Shown: positions 1 through 6,903, counted from the first letter of the stretch. The stretch is 11,025 nucleotides of DNA from W0P28-013 sp963659365 (GCA_963659365.1 CAVKTI010000068.1:1-11025), one strand, 5' to 3'. Numbers and translations: made by a program. The notes: generated by a model not told the origin, from the sequence alone.

Positions 1-58
1 ATTGCTCAAACGAGTTTGGCACTGCGCTCGCTTATCGAAAAAATTCTATGTTTTTAAG

Positions 59-123
59 TTTCAGGTTTCAGAGTTGTTGGCGAAGCCGATTTCAAATTTC
101 AGATTTCAAATTTCAAATTTCAA
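59..123. repeat. Heptanucleotide tandem array (TTTCAGR, then ATTTCAA)
   Basis: Two 7-nt units, TTTCAGG and TTTCAGA, occupy 59-72. After a short GTTGTTGG-containing stretch, five units of ATTTCAA run from 89 to 123, with a single mismatch (G at 102). On the minus strand, the sense strand of the gene ending at 347, the unit reads TTGAAAT and contains TGA. The array is followed by TTGTCGGTATT, which also follows the TTTCAGG array at 4350-4370, so the two spacers are related. I see no coding potential here. Confidence 0.85.
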
Positions 124-145
124 ATTGTCGGTATTTTGAACGCCG

Positions 146-180
146 CAATTATTATTCATTGTTAATTATTTATTGTTAAT
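146..180. repeat. AT-rich heptamer array, copy 1
   Basis: Read on the minus strand, 180 down to 146 divides into five heptamers: ATTAACA, ATAAATA, ATTAACA, ATGAATA, ATAATTG. The same register and nearly the same units occur at 4392-4419, also next to a GCCGCAA word. Most units contain TAA or TGA. The 7-nt period is direct observation; homology of the two copies is inferred from unit order and flanks. Confidence 0.75.
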
Positions 181-206
181 TTTTTTGGCAGTGGTCTCTT
201 TTCCCG

Positions 207-225
207 TTTCCCCCAAAGGGGGAAA
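207..225. repeat. Perfect 8-bp GC-rich hairpin
   Basis: TTTCCCCC at 207-214 pairs perfectly with GGGGGAAA at 218-225 across a 3-nt AAA loop. On the plus strand it is followed by GCCTTTTGGTC, which is only moderately T-rich; on the minus strand no T tract follows. It could end transcription of the minus-strand peptidase unit about 130 nt upstream, but without a U tract I do not call it an intrinsic terminator. The related spacer at 4187-4563 lacks it, so it is probably a separate insertion in this copy. Confidence 0.5.
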
Positions 226-275
226 GCCTTTTGGTCTTCGTCTATAAACTATAACCTCTCACCTATAAACTTCTC

Positions 276-295
276 GGGCGTGGCATGCTGCGCCC
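276..295. repeat. GC hairpin module followed by CCCCTACTTT, copy 1
   Basis: GGGCG at 276-280 pairs with CGCCC at 291-295; GCATGC lies in the loop. It is followed by CCCCTACTTT and then the octamer array. The module at 4426-4444 has the same neighbours, CTCGG before and CCCTACTTT after, with a different and better stem. Conserved position with changed stem bases suggests that the stem, rather than the sequence, is kept. Confidence 0.6.
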
Positions 296-297
296 CT

Positions 298-345
298 ACT
301 TTCTCACTTTTATACTTTCACATTTTCACACTTTCACACTCTCTT
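298..345. repeat. Octamer tandem array ACTTTCAC x6, at the stop of the M3 peptidase gene
   Basis: Six 8-nt units in strict register: ACTTTCTC, ACTTTTAT, ACTTTCAC, ATTTTCAC, ACTTTCAC, ACTCTCTT. The last ends one base before the stop codon (minus strand, 347-349). On the sense strand most units read GTGAAAGT or ATAAAAGT, so they carry TGA or TAA. The array at 4447-4481 shares the unit and also has ACTTTTAT in second place, which shows common origin. Confidence 0.85.
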
Positions 346-346
346 G

Positions 347-2458
347 CTACTTGCTACTCATATCTTGCGACTGTTTTATTCCATCGCGTTCGAGTAGGGC
401 ATCGATGGTGGGCTCTTGGCCGCGGAAACGCTTGTACAAGTCCATGGCTGGTTCGGTGCCGCCGCGTTCCAAAATGTTTTGGCGGAAACTGTCGGCCGTC
501 TTTTTGTCGAAAATGCCGTTTTTCTTGAACACCGAGAAAGCGTCGGCATCGAGCACTTCCGACCATTTGTAACTGTAGTAGCCAGCGGCGTATCCGCCCG
601 AAAAAATGTGCGTGAATGCCGTCTCCATCTGCGTTTCTGGCACAACGGGCAGCACTTTCACCTGCTCCATAGCTTCGTTGCCAAAGGCGATAACATCGCC
701 ATCGAACGGTGCGGTGAGCGTGTGCCACGCCATATCGAGGTAGCCGAAACTGAGTTGGCGCGCGCAAGCGTAGGCGGCGTGGTAGTTTTGTGCCGCTTTT
801 ATCTTGTCAATCAACGCTTGCGGCATCGGTTCGCTCGTCAGATAGTGCTTGGCAAAGGTGTCGATAAACTCCTTTTCGCCGAGGAAATTTTCGTTGAATT
901 GCGAGGGCAGTTCCACAAAATCGCGTGGCACATTGGTGCCCGACATCGAGGCGTATTGGCAGCGTGTGAGCATACCGTGCAGTCCGTGTCCAAACTCGTG
1001 GAGAAAAGTTTCAACCTCGTCGTAGGTGAGCAGGGCGGGCTTGTCGGCTGTGGCGCGCGTAAAGTTCATCACGTTCACAATGTGCGGTCGCGAATCTTTT
1101 TTGCCTTCGCGCCATTGTGGTTTGAAATCGTTCATCCATGCGCCGCCACGCTTGCCCTCGCGTGGGTGAAAATCGCAGTAGTAAACGGCCACAAAATTGC
1201 CTTTGCTGTCGAACACATCGTAGGCATCGACTTCGGGGTGATAGACCTGAATCTTCGGATTTTTCACGAATTTGAGACCATACAGGCGGTTAGCCAGCCC
1301 AAATACGCCTTTTTTCACATTTTCGAGTTCGAAATAGGGGCGCAATTCGTCGTCGCTGAGGCTATATTTTTCGTTTTTCAGTTTTTCGGAATAGTAACTC
1401 CAATCCCACGCTTGCAGGGTGGCGTAGAAGCCAAGCGAATCGGCAAATTGTTGCAGTTCGTCGTACTCGGCGCGTGCCACTGGCATATATGCGTCGCGCA
1501 GTTGGTCGAGCAGTTTATAGACATTTTCTTTGGTCTCGGCCATGGTTTTGTGCAGCGATTTGTCGGCGTAGCACGACTTGCCAAACAGTTGCGCCAATGC
1601 CAGTCGTGTATTTACTATTTCCTTGATAATCTGCGTGTTATCAAATTCTCCGCCGATGCAACGCGTGTTGTAGGCCATGTAGAGTTCGCGGCGAATATCG
1701 CGGTTGTCGCAGTATTTCATCACGGGCAGATAGGTGGTCGGTTTCAGGTCGAGCAGCCAGCCGTCAAGCCCTTTTTTCTCGGCGTTGGCGCGCATCATCT
1801 GCTTGGTGTCGTCCGACAGACCAGCCAGCAGACTTTCGTCTTTGATAAGTCGTGTCCAAGCATTGGTGGCTTTCAGCACATTTTGGCCGTAGGTGAGCGT
1901 GAGTTCGCTCAGTTTGGCCGTCAGTTTTTTGTAGGTCTCTTTGTCGGCGGCCGACAGGTTTGCGCCGTTGTTGGCAAATCCTTCGTAGATGTCGTCGAGC
2001 ATTTTGGCCTGCTCTTTGGTCAGTTTCAGTTTGTCGCGCTGCTCATACACGGCTTTTATGCGCGCAAAAAGTTTTTCGTTGAGCCGAATTGTGGCACTGT
2101 ATTCGCTTATTTTTGGCGACAGTTCCAATTCGATGGCTTGCAGGTCGTTGTTGGTTTCGGCACTGGTCAGGTTGTAGAAGCAACTCGCCACCACCGATAG
2201 CAACTGCCCCGATTTTTCGTAGGCTTCGATGGTGTTTGCAAATGTTGGTGCGGCGGGATTGTTGGCTATCGCGTCGATTTCGGCCAACCCTTGGCGCATG
2301 GCCTCCTCGAAAGCAGGCATATAATGCTCGGTTTTGATGGCATCGAACGGATAGGTGCCGTGCGGCGTGTCCCAATTTTTGTAGTTGAAAAATGGATTTT
2401 CGGCGTTTGTCATAATGCAAACTAATGTTGAGATGAGAATTAAACTGAATTTTTTCAT
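347..2458 (-). CDS. M3 family zinc metallopeptidase, peptidyl-dipeptidase Dcp-like, exported
   Basis: This 703-residue protein is a thermolysin-clan (gluzincin) oligopeptidase of family M3, which cuts dipeptides or short pieces from peptides too small for most endoproteases. The zinc site is complete: HEFGH at 487-491, with Glu488 the likely base, and the third ligand Glu516 in DFVELPSQ, 29 residues after the first His as in Dcp. The substrate-binding tyrosines are probably Tyr623 and Tyr630 in the stretch starting HIFSGGYAAGYYSYKW. Length fits the Dcp group (about 680). Residues 1-19 form a signal peptide (MKKFSLILISTLVCIMTNA); Cys14 lacks a lipobox, so the protein is probably soluble and periplasmic. 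I chose this start because it gives the signal peptide directly. It lies 27 bp after the C69 peptidase gene and is probably cotranscribed with it. Dcp versus another M3 subgroup is not certain. Confidence 0.93.
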   Translation of the reverse strand: MKKFSLILISTLVCIMTNAENPFFNYKNWDTPHGTYPFDAIKTEHYMPAFEEAMRQGLAEIDAIANNPAAPTFANTIEAYEKSGQLLSVVASCFYNLTSAETNNDLQAIELELSPKISEYSATIRLNEKLFARIKAVYEQRDKLKLTKEQAKMLDDIYEGFANNGANLSAADKETYKKLTAKLSELTLTYGQNVLKATNAWTRLIKDESLLAGLSDDTKQMMRANAEKKGLDGWLLDLKPTTYLPVMKYCDNRDIRRELYMAYNTRCIGGEFDNTQIIKEIVNTRLALAQLFGKSCYADKSLHKTMAETKENVYKLLDQLRDAYMPVARAEYDELQQFADSLGFYATLQAWDWSYYSEKLKNEKYSLSDDELRPYFELENVKKGVFGLANRLYGLKFVKNPKIQVYHPEVDAYDVFDSKGNFVAVYYCDFHPREGKRGGAWMNDFKPQWREGKKDSRPHIVNVMNFTRATADKPALLTYDEVETFLHEFGHGLHGMLTRCQYASMSGTNVPRDFVELPSQFNENFLGEKEFIDTFAKHYLTSEPMPQALIDKIKAAQNYHAAYACARQLSFGYLDMAWHTLTAPFDGDVIAFGNEAMEQVKVLPVVPETQMETAFTHIFSGGYAAGYYSYKWSEVLDADAFSVFKKNGIFDKKTADSFRQNILERGGTEPAMDLYKRFRGQEPTIDALLERDGIKQSQDMSSK

Positions 2459-2485
2459 ACCGATTTTTGTTTGAAAATTAACACA

Positions 2486-4186
2486 CTATTTTGTTCCGAG
2501 TTCGTCTTTCTCTTTCATACGAAAACGCTCGGGGTCTGGTTGCACAAATTCTTTGCGGTTGAAATCTTCGTTGTAGCCAGGGCGAATGATTTTTTTCGGG
2601 TTGTTGTATTCGTCGCGGTCGAAAACGCCGTTCGTTTCGGGTTTGGTAACGCCGTCTAAATATTTGACCATCAGGCGTTCGCCGAGTTTTTTCCATGTTT
2701 TGAGCGCAGTTTCGGCCTGTGCGTTCGAAAAGTCCGTCAAAAATTGTACCATACTCGTCGAATCGTACGATTGCGCAAACGAATCGGCTTGGCGCACGGC
2801 ATTTTCAAAGTAATTTTCCCACTTTTCTTGCTCGGCTTTGATGTCGGGCATTAGGTCGGAATAGCGCGTGTAGGCCATGTTGCACACCCAGTTGTTCACC
2901 CAAAAAGCCGATGTCCACGAGAAATCGAGCAGACTGCCGTTGCGCTCGCTGAACGATTCTGGCACTTTTGTCAGGCAGCAATACATCGGCACATAGAGGT
3001 TGCCAGTGGCATCGTCCACGCCGAACCACAAAATGCCGCCAATGGCGTTTGGCAGCCAGTCGCGCATCTGCGCCACAAAGGTGAAGCCCGTTTGTTGCGT
3101 GGCAACAGGGCGTTCGTGGTAGTATTCCGTGCCATCGACTTTGTAGGCGAGCGGACTTGGGCGGAACGGCGTGGCGTAAGGGCCGCTGCCTGCGCCCACG
3201 GTCATGTCGAGCGGCGTGCCTTCGTAGTGGTCGCGCATACGCTGGCGCATCTCTTTCAGCGAGATTTGGTGGTCGGGCTTAATCCACAGCGGCATACGAT
3301 TGAGCGTTTCGCCGTTGATATAGTCGATGTATTGCCCCATATCGGCGTTCACGGCGTTGAAAAATGCCCACACACGCGCTTCGCACCAGCGAATGCCGCC
3401 AAAATCGAGCGGATTGTAGGTGTCGGAGAAACTAAACTCATCGTCTTTGCCTTTGAAATAGCCTTTTTTGCGTGCAAAATCGATTACATCGGCGGCATAA
3501 ACTACATCTATTTCTGGTTCCGACAGGCGGTCGATATGCTTGCTGCTGATGCTGTTCGGGTTTTGGCGCGATTCCAGCGGAAATGTCGTGATGCGTGCTT
3601 GGTTGGCGTGCGCCGAAACGCAGTCGTCGGGCAGACGGCGCGCCACCCAAACGGCACCTTTGTTGCCAACGCCTTTGCCAATCAGTTCCAAAATCCACAC
3701 TTCGTGCGGGTCGGCTATCGAAAACGATTCGCCGCTGCTGCAATAGCCGTATTGCGCTACCAAATCGGTCATGATGCGTATGGCTTCGCGGGCGTTTCGG
3801 GCGCGTTGCAGTGCGATGTACATCAGGCTGCCGTAGTCGATAATGCCTGTGGTATCGACCAACTCGTCGCGGCCGCCGTAGGTGGTTTCGCCTATGGTCA
3901 GTTGGTGTTCGTTCATGTTACCAACCACATTGTAGGTTTGTGCCGCTTCGGGAATTTCGCCCAAGTATTTGCCCGTATCCCACTCATACACAGGGCGCAT
4001 TGTGCCTTCGGCGTGCGTGGCGGCAGGGTAGTGGTAGAGCGCGCCAAACAGCGAATACGAGTCGGCCGAGTAGGTAATCATGGTCGAACCATCGACCGAC
4101 GCACCCTTTCCCACCAAAAAATTGGTACACGCCCAACCCACACTCGCGCAGGCCGCAAACAGACTGATAATGATTGTTTTTTTCAT
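2486..4186 (-). CDS. C69 family dipeptidase (PepD-like Ntn hydrolase), exported
   Basis: The protein has 566 residues and belongs to peptidase family C69, cysteine N-terminal-nucleophile hydrolases that release amino acids from dipeptides. After the signal sequence MKKTIIISLFAACASVGWA comes CTNFLVGKGASVDGS, so signal cleavage would expose Cys20 as the N-terminal nucleophile, as the family needs. Other family blocks are NEHQLTIGET (92-101) with GGR (104-106), SSGESFSIADPHEVW (150-164), and VARRLPDD followed by SAHANQARI (181-199). It is longer than the lactobacillal enzymes of roughly 480 residues but in the range I expect for Bacteroidota homologues. Cys20 might instead be lipidated, but GWAC is a poor lipobox. 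It is the first gene of a pair with the M3 peptidase. The upstream spacer holds an octamer array, a palindromic element and no clear TAnnTTTG box, so I could not place its promoter. Confidence 0.92.
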   Translation of the reverse strand: MKKTIIISLFAACASVGWACTNFLVGKGASVDGSTMITYSADSYSLFGALYHYPAATHAEGTMRPVYEWDTGKYLGEIPEAAQTYNVVGNMNEHQLTIGETTYGGRDELVDTTGIIDYGSLMYIALQRARNAREAIRIMTDLVAQYGYCSSGESFSIADPHEVWILELIGKGVGNKGAVWVARRLPDDCVSAHANQARITTFPLESRQNPNSISSKHIDRLSEPEIDVVYAADVIDFARKKGYFKGKDDEFSFSDTYNPLDFGGIRWCEARVWAFFNAVNADMGQYIDYINGETLNRMPLWIKPDHQISLKEMRQRMRDHYEGTPLDMTVGAGSGPYATPFRPSPLAYKVDGTEYYHERPVATQQTGFTFVAQMRDWLPNAIGGILWFGVDDATGNLYVPMYCCLTKVPESFSERNGSLLDFSWTSAFWVNNWVCNMAYTRYSDLMPDIKAEQEKWENYFENAVRQADSFAQSYDSTSMVQFLTDFSNAQAETALKTWKKLGERLMVKYLDGVTKPETNGVFDRDEYNNPKKIIRPGYNEDFNRKEFVQPDPERFRMKEKDELGTK

Positions 4187-4206
4187 AAAATTTCAGATTT
4201 TCGAAT

Positions 4207-4238
4207 AGGTTGATAAGTTGATTGGTTGATGAGTTTTG
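4207..4238. repeat. Octamer array RGTTGAT-type in the leader of the C69 gene
   Basis: Three 8-nt units, AGGTTGAT, AAGTTGAT and TGGTTGAT, and a decayed fourth (GAGTTTTG) lie 21 bp before the C69 peptidase start on the minus strand, where they read ATCAACCA, ATCAACTT, ATCAACCT. Unlike the arrays after gene ends, these units carry no stop trinucleotide on the sense strand. Confidence 0.7.
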
Positions 4239-4319
4239 CTTCGCAAGATTTTTGCTTCGCTCGGCATAGTTCAAACGAGTTTGACTCTGCTCTCGCTAAT
4301 CGCAAAAATTGATGAGTTT
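4226..4319. mobile_element. Imperfect palindrome of about 70 bp between 11-bp direct repeats (possible MITE-like insertion)
   Basis: TTGATGAGTTT occurs at 4226-4236 and again, identical, at 4309-4319. Between them is an imperfect palindrome centred near 4278: ATTTTTGC (4248-4255) pairs with GCAAAAAT (4302-4309), and CAAAC (4272-4276) with GTTTG (4279-4283). A related sequence fills about 3-42, where most of GCTCAAACGAGTTTG and CTCGCTTATCG can be aligned with it. A non-autonomous insertion with target duplication is one reading. The other is that the direct repeat is only the neighbouring GTTGAT-type array resuming. There is no coding content. Confidence 0.45.
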
Positions 4320-4349
4320 AACGCATTGATGATGGTCTGTGATTTTTGT

Positions 4350-4370
4350 TTTCAGGTTTCAGGTTTCAGG
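4350..4370. repeat. Heptamer array TTTCAGG x3
   Basis: Three exact units of TTTCAGG followed by TTGTCGGCATTTGAG. The same arrangement, 7-nt TTTCARR units and then TTGTCGGTATTTTGA, is at 59-135. The sense-strand unit CCTGAAA contains TGA. Copy number and unit sequence have changed between the two spacers. Confidence 0.8.
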
Positions 4371-4391
4371 TTGTCGGCATTTGAGTTGCCG

Positions 4392-4419
4392 CAACTATTA
4401 TTCATTGTTTATTGTTAAT
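4392..4419. repeat. AT-rich heptamer array, copy 2
   Basis: On the minus strand, four heptamers run ATTAACA, ATAAACA, ATGAATA, ATAGTTG. This matches 146-180 with one unit fewer. Both copies adjoin GCCGCAA. Confidence 0.75.
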
Positions 4420-4425
4420 TTTCTC

Positions 4426-4444
4426 GGACGCACTCGGTGCGTCC
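4426..4444. repeat. Perfect 8-bp GC hairpin module, copy 2
   Basis: GGACGCAC (4426-4433) and GTGCGTCC (4437-4444) form a perfect stem with a TCG loop. On the minus strand it follows the purine-rich arrays after tamL, but the sequence beyond it (GAGAAAATTAAC) is not a U tract, so it is not a typical intrinsic terminator. From memory, GC hairpins of this form followed by CCCTAC recur between genes in Bacteroidales genomes; I have not checked this. Confidence 0.75.
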
Positions 4445-4446
4445 CT

Positions 4447-4481
4447 ACTTTCACACTTTTATACTTTCTCACTTTCACACT
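4447..4481. repeat. Octamer array ACTTTCAC x4
   Basis: Units are ACTTTCAC, ACTTTTAT, ACTTTCTC, ACTTTCAC and a partial ACT. The array is homologous to 298-345, sharing the ACTTTTAT second unit and the preceding hairpin and CCCT words. Sense-strand units contain TGA or TAA. Confidence 0.85.
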
Positions 4482-4488
4482 AAAAAAA

Positions 4489-4558
4489 CTTCTCACTGCT
4501 AACTTCTCATTTCTCACTTCTAACTAAAAATTCCTCACTCCTAATTCCTCACTCCTCA
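4489..4558. repeat. Heptamer array YTYCTMA x10, directly after the tamL stop
   Basis: Ten 7-nt units follow each other without a gap: CTTCTCA, CTGCTAA, CTTCTCA, TTTCTCA, CTTCTAA, CTAAAAA, TTCCTCA, CTCCTAA, TTCCTCA, CTCCTCA. The array ends 5 bp before the tamL stop codon (4564-4566). In the tamL transcript it reads as purine-rich units such as TGAGGAG, TTAGGAG and TGAGAAG, most containing TGA or TAG, so stops fall in all three frames. There is no coding signal. Confidence 0.88.
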
Positions 4559-4563
4559 CTTTT

Positions 4564-6828
4564 TTAGAACGGGTATCCGACAGCAAAGTGTAGAGCAAAG
4601 TCGTTTTGCCATGTCAGGTCGGTGCGCCAACGCTCCGAAGTGGTTGTGCCGCTCGGTTCGTAGAGTTTCACGCCCATGTCGAGGCGAATGACAAAATAGT
4701 CGAAATCGGCGCGGATACCAATGCCGTAACTGCACGCAATCTCTTTGTAAAAGGTCGAAAACTGGAAATAGCCGCCCGACTGCTCCTCGTAATCTTTTAT
4801 TGTCCAAATGTTGCCCGCATCGACAAACAGCGCACCGTAAATTTTCCAAAATAGTTTGAACCGCAATTCGGCGTTCAAATCCAAACGAATGTCGCCCGAC
4901 TGGTTCATATAGTCCACCGAGCCGCTGTTGGCGTAACGCCCTGGCCCAAGTGTGCGCACCGCCCAGCCACGCACGCTGTTGGCACCGCCGCTGAAATACC
5001 GCTCTTCGTACGGAATAATCGACGCATTGCCGTAGGGGAACGCCACGCCGATGCCGCCGTGAAACACCAACCGCATATTTTTGTTGATGTACTGGTTGTA
5101 GGTGAAATCGAAATCGCCTTTGACATACTGCGAATAGGCGATGTTGAAAATGTGGTACTGCCCGTCGTCGCTCTTTTTCTGCCCGATGGCGTTGCTGATG
5201 CCGTAGAGCAGGTTGCCCGCGGTCGATATGTTGCTGCGCAGCGTGTAAAAACTCTGCGCGGTCGAGTTGGTGCGCTTGTTCGAGTTCTGTATGCCCAAGC
5301 CGAGCCGCATAATGAAGTGGTCTTCGTAACTGTAGCGTATCGACGACGACGGCGTCAGGTACTGGCTGCGGAAAGTTTCGCTAATCCACGGCAGGTAGAT
5401 GTAGTTGATGTCGATAAGGTCGAACACAAAACGCGTGCGGTGCACATTCCATGCGTATTTCATGCCGAGATTGGCGATGTTGCGCTTGTATTCGGGACGT
5501 TGCTGAAAATTGTAACCCACCGAAAATTCGGTCGTTCCGCCAATGCGGCGGCGCGCTTCGGTTTTCATAAACGGCATCAAAAATTCTGGCACAATGATGG
5601 AAGCGTTGCCGCCTACCTCGTAGGCGTTGCGCAGCGCACCGATTTTGCCCATCGCTTCGTAACTGCCGCGCGCACTCACTTTCAAAATCTCCGCACCTCT
5701 GAAAGCGTTTTTGTTCTGATAGGTTACTCCCAACCCGATACCGAGGTCGCCTGCCGAGTTTGTTCCCTCCAAATCGACCGAAAAGGAGTGCTTTTTCGAC
5801 GGTGCCACCACCACCACGCACGCCAAACTGTCGCCGCCCAACTCGCGGAAGTTGATATCGACATATTTCGTGGCTTGCAGCGCATTGAGTATGGCGTAGG
5901 TGCGCTCTACACGCGACTCGTTGTAGCGTCTATTGGGCAAAACCAACACCTTGGAAATCAGTTTCTTGGGGCGAAAACAACTCTTTTTCGAGTGAATCAC
6001 CGTGAATCCCTCGATGGTGGTGGTGTCGAGGTCGGCTCTATTCAGTTTGCCGTCGTCGCTCATCGATTTTTCCACATCGTAAATCGTTACGCTGCTCACC
6101 GTCTGCTTGGTGAACAGTTGCCGCCGAATCGAGTCGTTCTGACTGTAATTGTCCTGCAATTTCAGCGTGATGTCCACTTCGTGATTGGCGCTGTCGGCCT
6201 CAAATTTCAAAGCCTCTTTCTGAAAATAGTAGTAGCCGCGCCGCCGCAATGTCTGCGCTGCATTTTCGCGCTCGGTGGCGAGCATATCGGCATCAAACAG
6301 GTCGCCAGGCTTGGGCAGTGTGGTTTTGCGCCGATTCAGGTAATACATCACCGAGTCGTCGGGAATGTCGATTTTGTACGATTTTATGCGGTACGGCTCG
6401 TTGCCAGTAACTACAAATGTGAGGTCGGTTTTGCGATTTTTCTCCGTCGCCGATACCTCGACGGTAGCGTCCCAATAGCCCTTGTTTTTCAACTCTTGCG
6501 TCAGTTGCTCTTGCGAGGTTTGGGTCAGCAGACTGTCGTAAATCACAGGCTCTTCGCCCATTTTGCGCAACCAGCGGTCCTTCCACTTGTTCGAATTTAC
6601 ATCTTGCGCACTGTAAATGCCGAGTTTGGCGCGCCCCATGCCCATAAAACGCGAGTTGGGTGTCTGCCGCAAATACGACTGCAAATGGTCGGCTGTGGCC
6701 TCTGGCACATTCGATTTTATGGTAACTTTGTTGAGCAATGTCTCGCCTTCTGGCACATAACGCATGATGTTGCACGAACAGCAAAACGCTGCTACACAGC
6801 AACTTAACACAATGCGACGATGTAACAT
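4564..6828 (-). CDS. tamL: TamL-type Omp85 family assembly lipoprotein (BamA/TamA-like)
   Basis: This protein of 754 residues belongs to the Omp85 superfamily: POTRA domains in the periplasm and a C-terminal 16-strand barrel that inserts proteins into the outer membrane. The N-terminus carries a lipoprotein-type signal ending FCCSC, with Cys19 the probable lipidated residue, followed by NIMRYVPEGETLL, the opening typical of Bacteroidota TamL lipoproteins and absent from classical BamA. The barrel has the loop-6 motif in GGANSVRGW (Val619-Trp622) and ends in a C-terminal Phe (VGYPF). I prefer ATG at 6828; an in-frame GTG at 6835-6837 adds three residues, and no Shine-Dalgarno separates them. 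A TAAATTTG box at 6875-6882 probably drives it. It diverges from the RNA methyltransferase gene. The expected partner, TamB, is not next to it: a repeat spacer and the peptidase genes follow. Family assignment is firm; TamL rather than another Omp85 lipoprotein is likely. Confidence 0.9.
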   Translation of the reverse strand: MLHRRIVLSCCVAAFCCSCNIMRYVPEGETLLNKVTIKSNVPEATADHLQSYLRQTPNSRFMGMGRAKLGIYSAQDVNSNKWKDRWLRKMGEEPVIYDSLLTQTSQEQLTQELKNKGYWDATVEVSATEKNRKTDLTFVVTGNEPYRIKSYKIDIPDDSVMYYLNRRKTTLPKPGDLFDADMLATERENAAQTLRRRGYYYFQKEALKFEADSANHEVDITLKLQDNYSQNDSIRRQLFTKQTVSSVTIYDVEKSMSDDGKLNRADLDTTTIEGFTVIHSKKSCFRPKKLISKVLVLPNRRYNESRVERTYAILNALQATKYVDINFRELGGDSLACVVVVAPSKKHSFSVDLEGTNSAGDLGIGLGVTYQNKNAFRGAEILKVSARGSYEAMGKIGALRNAYEVGGNASIIVPEFLMPFMKTEARRRIGGTTEFSVGYNFQQRPEYKRNIANLGMKYAWNVHRTRFVFDLIDINYIYLPWISETFRSQYLTPSSSIRYSYEDHFIMRLGLGIQNSNKRTNSTAQSFYTLRSNISTAGNLLYGISNAIGQKKSDDGQYHIFNIAYSQYVKGDFDFTYNQYINKNMRLVFHGGIGVAFPYGNASIIPYEERYFSGGANSVRGWAVRTLGPGRYANSGSVDYMNQSGDIRLDLNAELRFKLFWKIYGALFVDAGNIWTIKDYEEQSGGYFQFSTFYKEIACSYGIGIRADFDYFVIRLDMGVKLYEPSGTTTSERWRTDLTWQNDFALHFAVGYPF

Positions 6829-6874
6829 TTTAGCCACAGGCTACAACAACTGCTAAATTAATAAAAATGTGGTG

Positions 6875-6882
6875 CAAATTTA
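6875..6882 (-). promoter_or_regulatory. Bacteroidota -7 box TAAATTTG for tamL
   Basis: On the minus strand these bases read TAAATTTG, matching TAnnTTTG, the -7 element of the primary Bacteroidota sigma factor. Transcription would begin near 6868-6870, about 40 nt before the tamL ATG. I find no clear TTTG-type -33 element at the usual spacing; that position overlaps the box of the facing promoter. Confidence 0.6.
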
Positions 6883-6903
6883 GCAAAAAATCTACGGATT
6901 TCT

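Noticed and set aside
207..225. Intrinsic terminator of the peptidase unit
   Set aside because: The stem is strong, but on the minus strand no T tract follows it and it is about 130 nt after the stop codon; kept only as a hairpin.
416..2200. Long open frame on the plus strand opposite the M3 peptidase gene
   Set aside because: It is antisense to a gene with complete catalytic motifs, lacks recognisable domains and begins without a promoter. Similar long antisense frames occur opposite the C69 peptidase, tamL and OmpA-family genes, so they come from codon usage.
2416..2458. Cys14 of the M3 peptidase as a lipoprotein cysteine
   Set aside because: The bases encode STLVC, with Val at -1, which does not fit a lipobox; a normal signal peptidase I site (TNA before ENP) follows.
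4207..4558. CRISPR array
   Set aside because: Repeat units are 7-8 nt and contiguous, without spacers of uniform length, and no cas gene is present.
5059..6807. Open frame of about 580 codons opposite tamL
   Set aside because: The protein is rich in Val, His and Arg without domain character, and the opposite strand has the Omp85 motifs and lipoprotein signal.
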